Shown: positions 46,039-54,889, counted from the stretch's first letter. The stretch: 64,000 bases of DNA from Lysinibacillus sp. 2017 (GCF_003073375.1 NZ_CP029002.1:1598001-1662000); one strand, 5' to 3'. The notes: generated by a model not told the origin, from the sequence alone. Numbers and translations are program-made.

Positions 46039-46064
46039 ATGTGTTGCCACATACACTCCACACA
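46039..46064 (+). repeat. 26-bp direct repeat, left copy
   Basis: A 26-base sequence starting ATGTGTTGCCAC and ending CTCCACACA occurs again exactly at 49372-49397 in the same orientation. A serine recombinase relic starts about 60 bases to the right. The pair may be attachment-site remnants. Confidence 0.8.
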
Positions 46065-46114
46065 CGTCGAGTGTGTCTCGCAACTCATTTTAAAAGAAGA
46101 GGACTAATCCTTTT

Positions 46115-46154
46115 AAAGAAGACAGCTACCCATCGAGGTTACTGTCTTCTTTTT
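46115..46154. terminator. Intrinsic terminator
   Basis: AAAGAAGACAG/CTGTCTTCTTT stem followed by T; it overlaps the end of the recombinase relic on the other strand. Confidence 0.8.
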
Positions 46155-46341
46155 GCGTTTCAAACGGATTTTCAAAATTATAATGAATTCGAATTTCACC
46201 GTTTACACTACAAGTAATTTTATCGACTAATGCATTTAGCATTTGTGAAGTTAATTTATCGATGGAGAGAAATTGTTCAAGCTTATTCATTAGGGATTGT
46301 AGATAGTTTTCATTTGAACAATTATTTAACTCACGATCCAA
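46126..46341 (-). pseudogene. C-terminal remnant of a large serine recombinase
   Basis: The minus-strand frame reads IDKLTSQMLNALVDKI then GEIRIHYNFENPF before its stop, matching the last part of large serine recombinases of the SpoIVCA/TnpX kind (LT.E.L..LIDKI...G.I.IHY.F). The catalytic N-terminal domain and the rest are absent; upstream the frames are broken. It lies beside the left 26-bp repeat, where an integrase gene would be expected. Confidence 0.6.
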
Positions 46342-46797
46342 ATCAGAAATAGGTCCTTAAAGATTTGAAATAAGGCCTTTATGTCACACGAGATTACTTG
46401 TTCCAAATCAATAGATCTGATAAATTGAAAAAAAGTAAGTGAAAATTGCAGAACACAAGCTATTGATTTGCTTGATTATCTTTTCAACCAGTTACTAAAT
46501 TCTCCGAAGGGATTATATTTTCAGGGTTAATTAAATTCAACCCTTTAAGAAAAATAAAAATAGTTTTTTTCTGATAGCGCAGATCCAAATTTAAGTATAA
46601 AGACCCGCTATATAGAGTAATAAAGATATTAAAAGTTTGAAGAATTTTTGGTGGTAATAATGAAATGCGAATTACAAAGATGGGATACATACATTTTGGG
46701 TTAGATTGTGATGTAAAGTATTTAAATTGACGAGGCAAGTTGCATTAGAAGGAACCGATGAAACTTGTATGAATAAAAATTCCAAGTGTTTTATCGC
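46342..46797. other. Stretch without a supported gene
   Basis: AT-rich sequence between the recombinase relic and the sdpR promoter. Short open frames exist on both strands but lack ribosome sites and recognisable content. It may be further debris of the same mobile element. Confidence 0.4.
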
Positions 46798-46846
46798 TTT
46801 ACATTTTATGGTTTTGTTGTATTATATAGATATATAGCTATATATC
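46798..46846 (+). promoter_or_regulatory. sdpRI promoter with palindromic operator
   Basis: TTTACA (46798-46803) and TATTAT (46820-46825) with a 16-base spacer form a promoter. Directly downstream lies the perfect 18-bp palindrome GATATATAGCTATATATC (46829-46846), a likely binding site for the ArsR-type regulator encoded next. Confidence 0.7.
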
Positions 46847-46868
46847 GAATTTTAAGGAGAAGATAATA

Positions 46869-47132
46869 GTGGGGGATATATTCAAAGCCATTGCAGACCC
46901 TATTAGAAGAGAAATTTTAAATTTATTAAAAGAAAGTGATTTAACTGTAAACGAAATTGTTGAAAAATTTAATATCAGCCAACCCAGTATATCTAACCAC
47001 TTAACCATCTTGAGAAATGCAGGATTAATCACTTCAGAGAAATCAGGAAGACATATTTATTATTCATTGAATACGACGGTATTAGAAGAAAGTTTTAAAT
47101 GGTTTTTGTCTTTGATTAATACGAAAGGGTGA
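46869..47132 (+). CDS. sdpR: ArsR-family regulator, SdpR-like
   Basis: An 87-residue winged-helix repressor: IFKAIADPIRREILNLL, then the recognition helix ISQPSISNHLTILRNAGLI and the wing GRHIYYSLN. It lacks metal-binding cysteines, like SdpR of B. subtilis. The GTG at 46869 follows AAGGAGAAG. Its stop overlaps the ribosome site of an sdpI-like gene. In B. subtilis SdpR represses sdpRI until SdpI captures it at the membrane when the toxin SdpC is present. Confidence 0.87.
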   Translation: MGDIFKAIADPIRREILNLLKESDLTVNEIVEKFNISQPSISNHLTILRNAGLITSEKSGRHIYYSLNTTVLEESFKWFLSLINTKG

Positions 47133-47137
47133 ATAAA

Positions 47138-47755
47138 TTGAAAAATTTATTATTATTAATTTCCTCATTCTTTATATCTTTAATTATTTGGTTAAGTTGT
47201 TATGGCTCTTTACCGAAAAGAGTAATAATGCATGTTGATTCAGTAGGCAGTATTGATTATGCGACGAAAAGTTTTATGTTTATAATGTTCATGATTATTT
47301 CTTTTTTCATATTAGTAGTGTTTTCATTGTTATTGCTTATAGAACGGAAGAGTAATTCAAAAATAAATAAGGCATTTGCCATAATAGGTAGTCTCTTTGT
47401 AATAGGCTTGAATATTGTATACCTATTGAATGCTCATAATGAATCATTAAATACTGATAGCTTCTTGTTAATATTTGTTGGATGTATTTTTATTGTCATC
47501 GGAAATTATCTACCCACAGTACGTTATAATCTTAAAATCGGTGTTAGAAATGGAGCGAGTTTTAAGGATAAAAAAACATGGAATAAAATTCAAAGATTTA
47601 GTGGAAACACTTTTGTTATATGTGGGTTATTAATGAGTTGTACAGCTTTAATCCCATCTTTTTTATACGCAGTCGTCACAATATCACTTATTTTTGCGTC
47701 AATGTTATTTGTTATTCAGGTGTATTCAAATAAATTAGTAAAAAATAATTTATAA
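47138..47755 (+). CDS. sdpI: SdpI-family immunity/signal membrane protein
   Basis: A 205-residue protein with about six membrane segments and the SdpI signature GNYLPTVRYNLKIGVRNG followed by TWNKIQRFSGNTFVICG. SdpI protects against the SdpC toxin and removes SdpR from DNA. No sdpC toxin gene lies nearby, so the pair may give immunity to toxins of other strains. The TTG at 47138 has GAAAGGGTGA upstream; a GTG at 47129 is possible but has no spacing to its ribosome site. Confidence 0.85.
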   Translation: MKNLLLLISSFFISLIIWLSCYGSLPKRVIMHVDSVGSIDYATKSFMFIMFMIISFFILVVFSLLLLIERKSNSKINKAFAIIGSLFVIGLNIVYLLNAHNESLNTDSFLLIFVGCIFIVIGNYLPTVRYNLKIGVRNGASFKDKKTWNKIQRFSGNTFVICGLLMSCTALIPSFLYAVVTISLIFASMLFVIQVYSNKLVKNNL

Positions 47756-47808
47756 ATTTTACAAAACTAGTAAAAATAATGTTCCTAAATAAAAGTTTGG
47801 GAATACAC

Positions 47809-47852
47809 AGAAAATGCGTAAACGCTGATTTAAAAGCGTTTACGCATTTTCT
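47809..47852. terminator. Intrinsic terminator after sdpI
   Basis: An 18-bp stem (AGAAAATGCGTAAACGCT and its complement) with a 7-8 base loop and flanking A and T runs. Confidence 0.85.
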
Positions 47853-47956
47853 ATTGGAACATTTGGAGTGAAATATTTAAAAAAACGCTCAGCTTATATG
47901 TATATAGGGTAAATAGTATAATGAATTAAAGTCAAACATTATATATATAGGGGTTG

Positions 47957-47986
47957 AGTTTGATTAAAAATAATCAAACTTTTTTT
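47957..47986 (+). terminator. Orphan terminator hairpin 2
   Basis: AGTTTGATTA/TAATCAAACT stem with a four-base loop and seven T; no gene ends just upstream. Confidence 0.7.
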
Positions 47987-47995
47987 GTATATAAA

Positions 47996-48050
47996 AATAC
48001 ATCCACTAAATATTTATTGAGATAATGGATGTATTTTTTTTGGGTCTTTT
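47996..48050 (+). terminator. Orphan terminator hairpin 3
   Basis: AATACATCCA/TGGATGTATT stem with a long AT-rich loop, then a T run; no gene ends just upstream. Confidence 0.65.
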
Positions 48051-48143
48051 AATGAAGATGGAAAATATAATTAAGTTCGATCATTTATAATAAAGTTTGA
48101 TAAAAAACCTGTATGGAATGCAGTTTTCTTATTCAACAATCGG

Positions 48144-48172
48144 GCGCGTTTATGTAGGAACGCGCTTTTTTT
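48144..48172 (+). terminator. Orphan terminator hairpin 4
   Basis: GCGCGTT/AACGCGC stem with an 8-base loop and seven T. It is the fourth such hairpin in a 528-bp gene-free interval before the methyltransferase gene at 48284. Confidence 0.75.
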
Positions 48173-48283
48173 CATTAAGGGGCCATATCGTGGATTCACT
48201 TAAACTAATGTGCAGCTTAGTTAAGAAGGGAATTGTACGATTTGTATAGAATGTTTTGGTTATAGAAATATAGGGGGGATTAG

Positions 48284-49156
48284 ATGGAAGATTATTATTG
48301 GGATACGCAGCTGGAATACCTCAAAAGAACGAGGGATTTATATTATAACGATGACTACTTAGAGTTTTTAGTAAAAAGTGTTTGGAAGATTTCTAAACCA
48401 GTACATATTATTGATTTTGGGTGTGGGTACGGGTATTTAGGACTTAAATTATTACCCCTATTACCAAAAGGTTCTAAATATACAGGAATAGATAAAGGAC
48501 AACAACTCATTAATAAGGCCATAGAATATTTTCATGGGTTTCCGTATGAATCTGAATTCTTTGTCACAGATATTAATGAGATTGAATTAGAGGGTAAGTA
48601 CGATATTGCGATTTGCCACGCATTTTTATTACACATGTCCGAACCCCAAAAGGTACTAAAAAAAATGGTAAATTCTATAGCTAACGGTGGGAAAATAATT
48701 TGCTTTGAACCACATTGGATTTCAGGCATGTCATCATACGAACTTGGAGGGTATGAACAATCACAAATTGTGCCTCTTGGAGTTCTGCAGAAATTATTCG
48801 AAAAAAGTAAAAATATAAATGGGAATATTGGAGTGAAATTACCTAGATATTTATCTGAATTGGGTGTAAAGAACATTGAGTGTAGAGTCAGTGATAAAGT
48901 TAACTTCCTCAATCCTGAAGAAGCTCAACACGTTAAGAAAAAGTTGTTTTATTCGCTTAAAGAAGATGGAGTTGGTGGAGAGCCAATAAAAAAGGATCAG
49001 TTTATCGAGAACTTGATAAAACGAGGAGTTACATATAATGATGCTCAGGAACAATTCGAAGCTGAACTACTGTTTTCTCAAGTTTTTAACATGGATTCCT
49101 ATTTAATATACGCACCAAGTATGAAAATTACTTTTGGAGATATAAAAAGGTGTTAA
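48284..49156 (+). CDS. Class I SAM-dependent methyltransferase
   Basis: A 290-residue methyltransferase with SAM motif I IIDFGCGYGYLGLKLL, acidic motif II YTGIDKG, motif III YDIAICHAFLLHM and KMVNSIANGGKIICFEPHW. The C-terminal 120 residues are an uncommon extension. The substrate is unknown. The ATG has AGGGGGG upstream. It lies within the segment bounded by the two 26-bp repeats and could be accessory cargo. Confidence 0.85.
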   Translation: MEDYYWDTQLEYLKRTRDLYYNDDYLEFLVKSVWKISKPVHIIDFGCGYGYLGLKLLPLLPKGSKYTGIDKGQQLINKAIEYFHGFPYESEFFVTDINEIELEGKYDIAICHAFLLHMSEPQKVLKKMVNSIANGGKIICFEPHWISGMSSYELGGYEQSQIVPLGVLQKLFEKSKNINGNIGVKLPRYLSELGVKNIECRVSDKVNFLNPEEAQHVKKKLFYSLKEDGVGGEPIKKDQFIENLIKRGVTYNDAQEQFEAELLFSQVFNMDSYLIYAPSMKITFGDIKRC

Positions 49157-49173
49157 TTAATCTTAACACCTTT
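49146..49173 (+). terminator. Intrinsic terminator overlapping the methyltransferase stop
   Basis: AAAGGTGTTAA/TTAACACCTTT stem; the stop codon is in the 5' arm. The T tract is short. Confidence 0.7.
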
Positions 49174-49371
49174 AGATCTTCTTCAACTACTGAGGGCTTT
49201 AATTAAATCATCTTCAACACCTCAATTCTTTATGGATATTTATTTTGTGAAACAGTCGATCTCAACTTGTTTTACACGGTTTAGTTTTTATAAGTATTTA
49301 TCTTGGAAGACTAAAAAAAGCTTGTTCTACTTTGGTGAAACCTAGCCAATAAATTAAACCCACCAGCACCA

Positions 49372-49397
49372 ATGTGTTGCCACATACACTCCACACA
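49372..49397 (+). repeat. 26-bp direct repeat, right copy
   Basis: Exact copy of 46039-46064 in the same direction, 3.3 kb away. The intervening DNA holds a serine recombinase relic, sdpRI and a methyltransferase gene. Confidence 0.8.
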
Positions 49398-49443
49398 TAC
49401 AGAAGCGGTGGCATGGTTGGAATTAGTTTAATAAATAGTGCAT

Positions 49444-49477
49444 ACACCAAATCTCTTTGAAGGGATTTGGTGTTTTA
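49444..49477 (+). terminator. Orphan terminator hairpin before the sigma factor operon
   Basis: ACACCAAATC/GATTTGGTGT stem with a 10-base loop and TTTT. The 49174-49601 interval otherwise holds only the 26-bp repeat and the sigma operon promoter region. Confidence 0.7.
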
Positions 49478-49601
49478 AATTCATATGAGATAAAAATCCA
49501 AAAATAAATCCAACAATGATTAAATCCTTTTGTTCTTTTTTAGAGTTAAACTATATGAAAGGATAAAAAAGGAAATGATATGGGTTTGGGGGTGACATTG
49601 G

Positions 49602-50126
49602 TTGGATGATAAAAAGCTGATAAAAAAAATACAACAAGGGGATAGCGATGCGCTTGATGTAATCATTAGGAAATACTACAACGATATGTATAGCTATTGT
49701 TACAGAAAAACAGGAAATGCATTTGTTGCTGCTGATTTGACGCAAGAAGTATTTTTGAGGCTCGCAAAATACATACATACTTATGTTCACAAAGGTAAAT
49801 TTAAAAATTACCTTTTTATTATCGCAAAAAATACGTGTCATGATTATTACCAAAAGAATGCGGAAGCCAGTGAGGATATCGATTTATTGGAGATTCCGGA
49901 TAGTGATAATAATCTCACAAGGTTTGATCAATCAGAAGTAATTACGAAGGCGATAGGAAGTTTGCCAGACTTCCAAAAAGATGTGATTATTTTACGTTTT
50001 TATCATGACATGAAACTAAAGGAAATTGCTGAAATAACGGATTCCTCCCTTGCTACAACCAAATCAAGGTTAAAACAAGGATTGGATAAACTAAAAAAAA
50101 TCTTAAATAGGGAGGACGTATTTTGA
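49602..50126 (+). CDS. ECF-type RNA polymerase sigma factor
   Basis: A 174-residue sigma-70 family protein with region 2 (YYNDMYSYCYRKTGNAFVAA-DLTQEVFLRL) and region 4 (LPDFQKDVIILRFYHDMKL followed by a helix-turn-helix). The TTG at 49602 has GGGGGTGA upstream. It heads an operon with a membrane protein and an ABC transporter, suggesting that it controls its own operon in response to an envelope signal. Its stop overlaps the next start by four bases (TTGA). Confidence 0.9.
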   Translation: MDDKKLIKKIQQGDSDALDVIIRKYYNDMYSYCYRKTGNAFVAADLTQEVFLRLAKYIHTYVHKGKFKNYLFIIAKNTCHDYYQKNAEASEDIDLLEIPDSDNNLTRFDQSEVITKAIGSLPDFQKDVIILRFYHDMKLKEIAEITDSSLATTKSRLKQGLDKLKKILNREDVF

Positions 50127-50893
50127 AACCGAAAAAACTAGAAGATACATTAAAAAGTTATCAGTCGCCACAAATGCCAGATTCAGTGATTGAAAAAACG
50201 GTAGACCTTGCCAAACACGAGTTTGAAAGTACACCTATTCAATATAAAATGCCGTTTAGAGAATTATTTGTAGGGCAAATAAAATATATTTCTCCTTATC
50301 TTTGGATTGTTCAAACAATTCTTCTTTTTATCGTGTTATTTATTTTGTCTCCCTCTGCCAATGGGGTGAACGAACAGCATGCAATAATTACGATACTTTC
50401 TGTGACAGCTCCGATTATTGCATTAGTTGCGATACCTGAGCTAGCAAAAAGCTTTAGCTATAACATGTGGGAAATTGAATCTACTAGTAAATTTAACCTC
50501 CAAAAGTTAATTGCTATACGCCTTTTGATTATAGGCATAGTCGACATAACAATCATAACGATTTTGATGATGACAACGAAAGTCTTTTATGACATTAGCC
50601 TAGTCAGTAGTTTACTCTATTTCCTTGTACCCTTTAATTTGGCAAACAGTGTGTATTTATTTTTACTAAGAAAATCGCATGAGAAAGTTGGCGTAATTAG
50701 GTGTTTAATAGCGGGGTTAATTATCGTGGTTGCACTTGCTTCTCTTTCAATATTTAATGCCTGGTATGTACTAGCATCAACATTTATATGGGTTATTTTA
50801 TTGGCTTTTTCAATTTGTACTTTAATGCAAGAAGTGGTGAAGTTCATTAAAGCCACTCAAAGTGGAGGGGAAATGTTATGGAATTATCAATAG
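50123..50893 (+). CDS. Membrane protein, probable anti-sigma factor
   Basis: A 256-residue protein: a soluble N-terminal part of about 60 residues (KPKKLEDTLKSYQSPQMPDS) and six membrane segments. Coupling to the ECF sigma gene (TTGA overlap) and the cytoplasmic N-terminus suggest that it holds the sigma factor inactive at the membrane; no zinc-binding anti-sigma motif is present, so this is inference. The start is TTG after GGGAGGA. It overlaps the ATPase start by 16 bases. Confidence 0.7.
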   Translation: MKPKKLEDTLKSYQSPQMPDSVIEKTVDLAKHEFESTPIQYKMPFRELFVGQIKYISPYLWIVQTILLFIVLFILSPSANGVNEQHAIITILSVTAPIIALVAIPELAKSFSYNMWEIESTSKFNLQKLIAIRLLIIGIVDITIITILMMTTKVFYDISLVSSLLYFLVPFNLANSVYLFLLRKSHEKVGVIRCLIAGLIIVVALASLSIFNAWYVLASTFIWVILLAFSICTLMQEVVKFIKATQSGGEMLWNYQ

Positions 50894-51750
50894 AAAATGT
50901 TGGGAAAAAATATGAAAATGAAACTGTCGTTGATGCATTTACCACTACACTTACTTCAGGTGTTTATGGGTTACTCGGTGCGAATGGAGCGGGGAAAACC
51001 ACCCTGATGAAATTGATTAGCGGGACCTTAAGACCGACAACTGGAGAAATAAAATACGATGGAATAGAAATAAACAAGCTTGGCGAGGATTACCGTGACC
51101 TATTAGGCTATCTTCCTCAAAACTTTGGCTACTATCCGAATTTTAAAGCATACGATTTTCTAATGTATATTGCTTCTTTAAAAGGAATTCCTCATTTCAA
51201 AGCGAAGAAAAAAAGCTTAGAGTTGCTTGAACTGGTAGGCCTTATAGATGAAAAAGATAAAAAAATAAAAACATTCTCTGGTGGTATGCGGCAACGATTG
51301 GGAATTGCTCAAGCGATTCTTAATGACCCTAAATTATTGATATTAGATGAACCTACAGCAGGACTAGACCCAAAGGAAAGGGTACGCTTTAGAAATCTAA
51401 TAAGTTCGATCAGCACGGATAGAATCATTATTTTATCCACTCACATTGTCTCTGATGTTGAATATATTGCAGATGAAATTATCGTAATGAAAGCCGGACA
51501 GTTGTTGCATAAAGGAAATGTGAAAGAGATTACAAGTGGTATAGAAGGTTATGTGTGGGAATGCGAAGTAACGAAGGAAGAAGCAAATACATTAAATCAG
51601 ACACACACGATAAGTAATTTAAAACATGTAGAGAATAAGGTAAAGATTCGAATTGTTTCCGAAACTAGACCTATTAATGGTGCAGTGAATGTTTCCCCTA
51701 ATCTTGAAGATCTTTACCTTCATTACTTTGAAGGGGGGAAAGCGCAATGA
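50878..51750 (+). CDS. ABC transporter ATP-binding protein
   Basis: A 290-residue ATPase of the ABC-2 export type: Walker A GANGAGKTT, signature FSGGMRQR, Walker B LLILDEPTAGLDP and the H-loop STHIVSDVEY, followed by a roughly 80-residue C-terminal extension. The ATG is preceded by GGAGGGGAAATG inside the upstream gene. Partner permease is encoded next with a four-base overlap. Confidence 0.9.
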   Translation: MELSIENVGKKYENETVVDAFTTTLTSGVYGLLGANGAGKTTLMKLISGTLRPTTGEIKYDGIEINKLGEDYRDLLGYLPQNFGYYPNFKAYDFLMYIASLKGIPHFKAKKKSLELLELVGLIDEKDKKIKTFSGGMRQRLGIAQAILNDPKLLILDEPTAGLDPKERVRFRNLISSISTDRIIILSTHIVSDVEYIADEIIVMKAGQLLHKGNVKEITSGIEGYVWECEVTKEEANTLNQTHTISNLKHVENKVKIRIVSETRPINGAVNVSPNLEDLYLHYFEGGKAQ

Positions 51751-52901
51751 AGGGGCTTATCTCTTTTGAATTAAAAAAAAACATTCGAAAGCGTAGTACA
51801 CTCTACATCATAATTGTGGCATTACTTATAAGTTTCTTTGCGATTTTCTTTGGTGCAGTAGCTGAAACCTCATACATTACTGAAACAGAAAAATTAAAAG
51901 GATTTCAAGCTATTGAAAATGAAAGGAATGTTCAGGGTGAGCTAAGTGGGTACCTTACGGACGAATATATTAATCAAATAAATATAGAAGCTAATCAAAA
52001 TGACCCTACATATTGGGGGATTTTACCTACTATTGGTGTACAAGAAGTCCGCTTACCTAATATAATATCGGAGTTAAAGGCAGGGAATATCAATCGTATT
52101 TACGATAATATTTTGAACGAGCCGATATCAGATAAACCAAGGCCTGTTGGAACAAGTAATGAATTGACTAAATTACTCAATATGTATGAACAAATTGAAG
52201 TACCTTTTTACTACGATTATTACGATGGTTGGGAAAAAATGAGTTCAAGTTTTTCTATATTAGTAGCTTTAGTTATAAGTGCAATTATTGTCATCTGTTT
52301 ATCCCCCGTTTTTTCCGAGGAGTATAGCCAAAGAACAGATGCAATCATTTTAACAACAAAATACGGAAAAAATAAAGTGATTGTAGCAAAACTACTTAGT
52401 TCATTGATATTTACGCTCGCTGTCTATTTTTTATTTGTATCATTGCACTTTATTCTACATGCAATGATTTATGGATTAGATGGTTACAAAGCCAGCATAC
52501 AGCTTCACGGATGGTACTATCAATCGCCTTATAATATGGATTTCTTAGAGTTAACTATTTATTCGTTCGGCTTAAGTTTGATTGGGCTGTTGTTTATAGC
52601 GGTCATCACATTATTTATATCATCTAAAATGAAAAATCCATTTATAGCAGTCATCCTATCTGCAGCAATCCTTTACATTCCGAAAATAGACGTATCGGAA
52701 ATTTCGTATACAGCAGCTCTTATATTAGATTTATTTCCAATCAATATGATGAATGCAGCACAACATTTTGAATTAGGCGTGTCTTATAATTTCTTCGGTA
52801 TGCCGTTGTTGCAGCCAATCATGATGATTTTCACTGCAGCTATACTGTCTATTTTATTACTCATTTTCACCTACCGGAATTTTAAGAATCACCAGATTTA
52901 A
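51747..52901 (+). CDS. ABC-2-type transporter permease
   Basis: A 384-residue permease: one N-terminal membrane segment, an external loop of about 130 residues (around 45-170) and five further segments. Contains EEYSQRTDAIILTTKYGKNK, typical of ABC-2 permeases. It starts in an ATGA overlap with the ATPase gene and ends the sigma factor operon. The cargo is unknown; antibiotic, toxin or lipid export is possible. Confidence 0.85.
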   Translation: MKGLISFELKKNIRKRSTLYIIIVALLISFFAIFFGAVAETSYITETEKLKGFQAIENERNVQGELSGYLTDEYINQINIEANQNDPTYWGILPTIGVQEVRLPNIISELKAGNINRIYDNILNEPISDKPRPVGTSNELTKLLNMYEQIEVPFYYDYYDGWEKMSSSFSILVALVISAIIVICLSPVFSEEYSQRTDAIILTTKYGKNKVIVAKLLSSLIFTLAVYFLFVSLHFILHAMIYGLDGYKASIQLHGWYYQSPYNMDFLELTIYSFGLSLIGLLFIAVITLFISSKMKNPFIAVILSAAILYIPKIDVSEISYTAALILDLFPINMMNAAQHFELGVSYNFFGMPLLQPIMMIFTAAILSILLLIFTYRNFKNHQI

Positions 52902-52963
52902 TAAGGAAAAAGAGTGCTACCTGTTAAGTAGACTTGTACCTAAAAAAAGTCTCGGGCGGACTG

Positions 52964-53578
52964 TTAGAACGATTTTTGAATAGAATGGGCAAGGTCGAGT
53001 GGTTTTTGATTTTTTAAATAATATTCCTCTGCCGGCCAATATCTTCTTTTATATTTATTTAATCTTTCTTCTAAATTTCCAATGTATGTATCACGATGAA
53101 GTACACGCTCGTATCTTATTTCCTTAGGACAATCTAAGAAAACGATGTAATCATAAAAGTTTTTCCATTCGTCTCTTAAAAGAAAAATCCCTTCGATTAC
53201 GATAATATTGTTAGGAGCTATTTTTATTTCTTGTTGAGTAAATGTATCATTAATTTTATTGTAAAAGGGTAAGTGTAGGCATTTTTCATTTGTATATAAT
53301 TTATCAAATAATTCTTCTTTTAAATAATTGCTATCCCACTGTAACTGATAGTATTCAAACCATTCGTCATGACCAGTATTATAGCGCTTAGATTGTTCAA
53401 CAATATGGTCATCAATATGAATAATGACTAGGTTATCTAGCATTTCTTTCAGGTGATTCACAAGTGTCGTTTTGCCAGCACCACTTAAGCCATCGATTGC
53501 AACAATATAAGGCCTTGCTTCAACATGCTTTTTATAGCCATCGTTAATTTGGCGAATTAAATCATCATATTTATCCAT
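52964..53578 (-). CDS. Uridine kinase-like P-loop kinase
   Basis: A 204-residue P-loop protein with Walker A GLSGAGKTT (after YIVAID) and a uridine/phosphoribulokinase-like layout: HIDDHI after strand 2, VIEGIFLLRDEW and a lid region YERVLHRD. The substrate may be a nucleoside or another small alcohol. The start is only two bases after the upstream DinB gene stop, so translation is probably coupled. Confidence 0.8.
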   Translation of the reverse strand: MDKYDDLIRQINDGYKKHVEARPYIVAIDGLSGAGKTTLVNHLKEMLDNLVIIHIDDHIVEQSKRYNTGHDEWFEYYQLQWDSNYLKEELFDKLYTNEKCLHLPFYNKINDTFTQQEIKIAPNNIIVIEGIFLLRDEWKNFYDYIVFLDCPKEIRYERVLHRDTYIGNLEERLNKYKRRYWPAEEYYLKNQKPLDLAHSIQKSF

Positions 53579-53579
53579 T

Positions 53580-54050
53580 TTAATAAAAATCCCTCGCTAT
53601 AAGATCCGAAAAAATGGGCTTGAGGCCAAGCTCTCTAGACCAAATCGATAACTGTCCAACATGATGGACTTCATGAGTAATCATATGTAACAGAATCTTT
53701 TCTTGAGTAAAATTTAATATAGTCCCATTTTTTCTTTTAATTTCAACTGCATGATTTTCATATTCTACAGGTAAATGACGAATGAATAGTTGAGTTTGGG
53801 ATTTCACAAAATCCGAGTATTCTTTTATATCATTTAATTCACTTATAGTGTTTCGCTTTTCATATACAATTTTCCGTTCTGACATGCTATTTAACCAAAG
53901 CAGTTCACAGTCTATGATATGAATTAAGGTTTCGCGAATACTTTTCATACCGCCAATTCGTTCTTTATGAAACTCTTCTGTAGGGAGTGATTGACACCAT
54001 TTAAACCAATCTTCACGTACTTGCCAATTGTAATTAAATAAGCTTAACAT
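53580..54050 (-). CDS. DinB-family protein
   Basis: A 156-residue four-helix protein of the DinB/YfiT type. The candidate metal-binding histidines are in ETLIHIIDCELLW and HMITHEVHHVGQ, the normal three-His arrangement. Some relatives are thiol-dependent S-transferases (bacillithiol), others unknown. The ATG at 54050 has TGAGGTG upstream. It forms an operon with the kinase-like gene that follows. Confidence 0.85.
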   Translation of the reverse strand: MLSLFNYNWQVREDWFKWCQSLPTEEFHKERIGGMKSIRETLIHIIDCELLWLNSMSERKIVYEKRNTISELNDIKEYSDFVKSQTQLFIRHLPVEYENHAVEIKRKNGTILNFTQEKILLHMITHEVHHVGQLSIWSRELGLKPIFSDLIARDFY

Positions 54051-54115
54051 GTTGCACCTCATTCTTTTTTTATAACATTATATGGTAATATTAGCATAAA
54101 CTTGAGGTGATAAAA

Positions 54116-54889
54116 ATGAAACATAAAATTGTATTTTTTGATGTCGATGGAACAATCACAAATTATAAAGATGGAACGATTGCTAAGAGCACGAAAGCTG
54201 CTATTCGAAAATTGCTGGATATGGGTATTCAAGTTGTTGCAGCAACCGGCAGACCCTTATCCATGTGTGATGAAATAGCAAAATTAGGTATAAACACGTT
54301 TATTACTGCAAATGGGGCTTATGTGAAACACAACGATATTGTCATTCATAAAATCGTTTTAAATCATGAGATAGTAAGAGCGGTCATGGATTACGCATCG
54401 ACCGAAAAAAATGCACTTACCTTTTACTCTGAAAAATTACAGATGAATAATATAAAACATCCAATGATATTAAAAGCACTAAACGAAACATTATCATTGG
54501 AAGAGTATCCACCTGAAAATTTAGCTGCTTATGAGGAAGATACCTACTTAATGTGTATATTTGCAAATGAAGATATGATTCATAAATACAAAATTCGTTT
54601 TCCGCAGCTTACGTTTAAACGGTGGCATCCTTTTATTTTAAACGTACTTGAAGAAGACGTTTCAAAATCAAAAGCAATTATAAAAGTACTTGAATATTTT
54701 GGGTTAGACAAAAGTGAAGCAGTAGCATTTGGCGATGGAGAAAATGATATGGATATGTTAGAAATGGTTGATGTCGGAATAGCAATGGGGAATGCAGGAG
54801 AAAAGTTAAAATCGATTGCCAATTTTGTTACGAAAGAATCTAGTGAAGATGGTATCACAATCGCTTTAAAGAAATATGGCTTCATTTGA
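54116..54889 (+). CDS. HAD-superfamily hydrolase, Cof-type phosphatase
   Basis: A 257-residue Cof/YidA-type phosphatase: motif I FFDVDGTIT (nucleophile Asp and acid Asp), AATGRP for motif II, and GDGENDMDML for motif IV. Such enzymes dephosphorylate sugar phosphates, FMN or nucleotides. The ATG at 54116 has GAGGTGAT six bases upstream; an in-frame GTG at 54107 lies inside that site. Confidence 0.88.
   Translation: MKHKIVFFDVDGTITNYKDGTIAKSTKAAIRKLLDMGIQVVAATGRPLSMCDEIAKLGINTFITANGAYVKHNDIVIHKIVLNHEIVRAVMDYASTEKNALTFYSEKLQMNNIKHPMILKALNETLSLEEYPPENLAAYEEDTYLMCIFANEDMIHKYKIRFPQLTFKRWHPFILNVLEEDVSKSKAIIKVLEYFGLDKSEAVAFGDGENDMDMLEMVDVGIAMGNAGEKLKSIANFVTKESSEDGITIALKKYGFI

Noticed and set aside
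46020-46217. 65-codon open frame starting at TTG behind AGGAGA
   Set aside because: Spacing is poor, the frame crosses the 26-bp repeat and a terminator, and the composition is unlike the neighbouring genes.
46484-46738. Minus-strand 84-codon open frame
   Set aside because: No ribosome site, AT-rich random-looking composition, in debris beside the recombinase relic.
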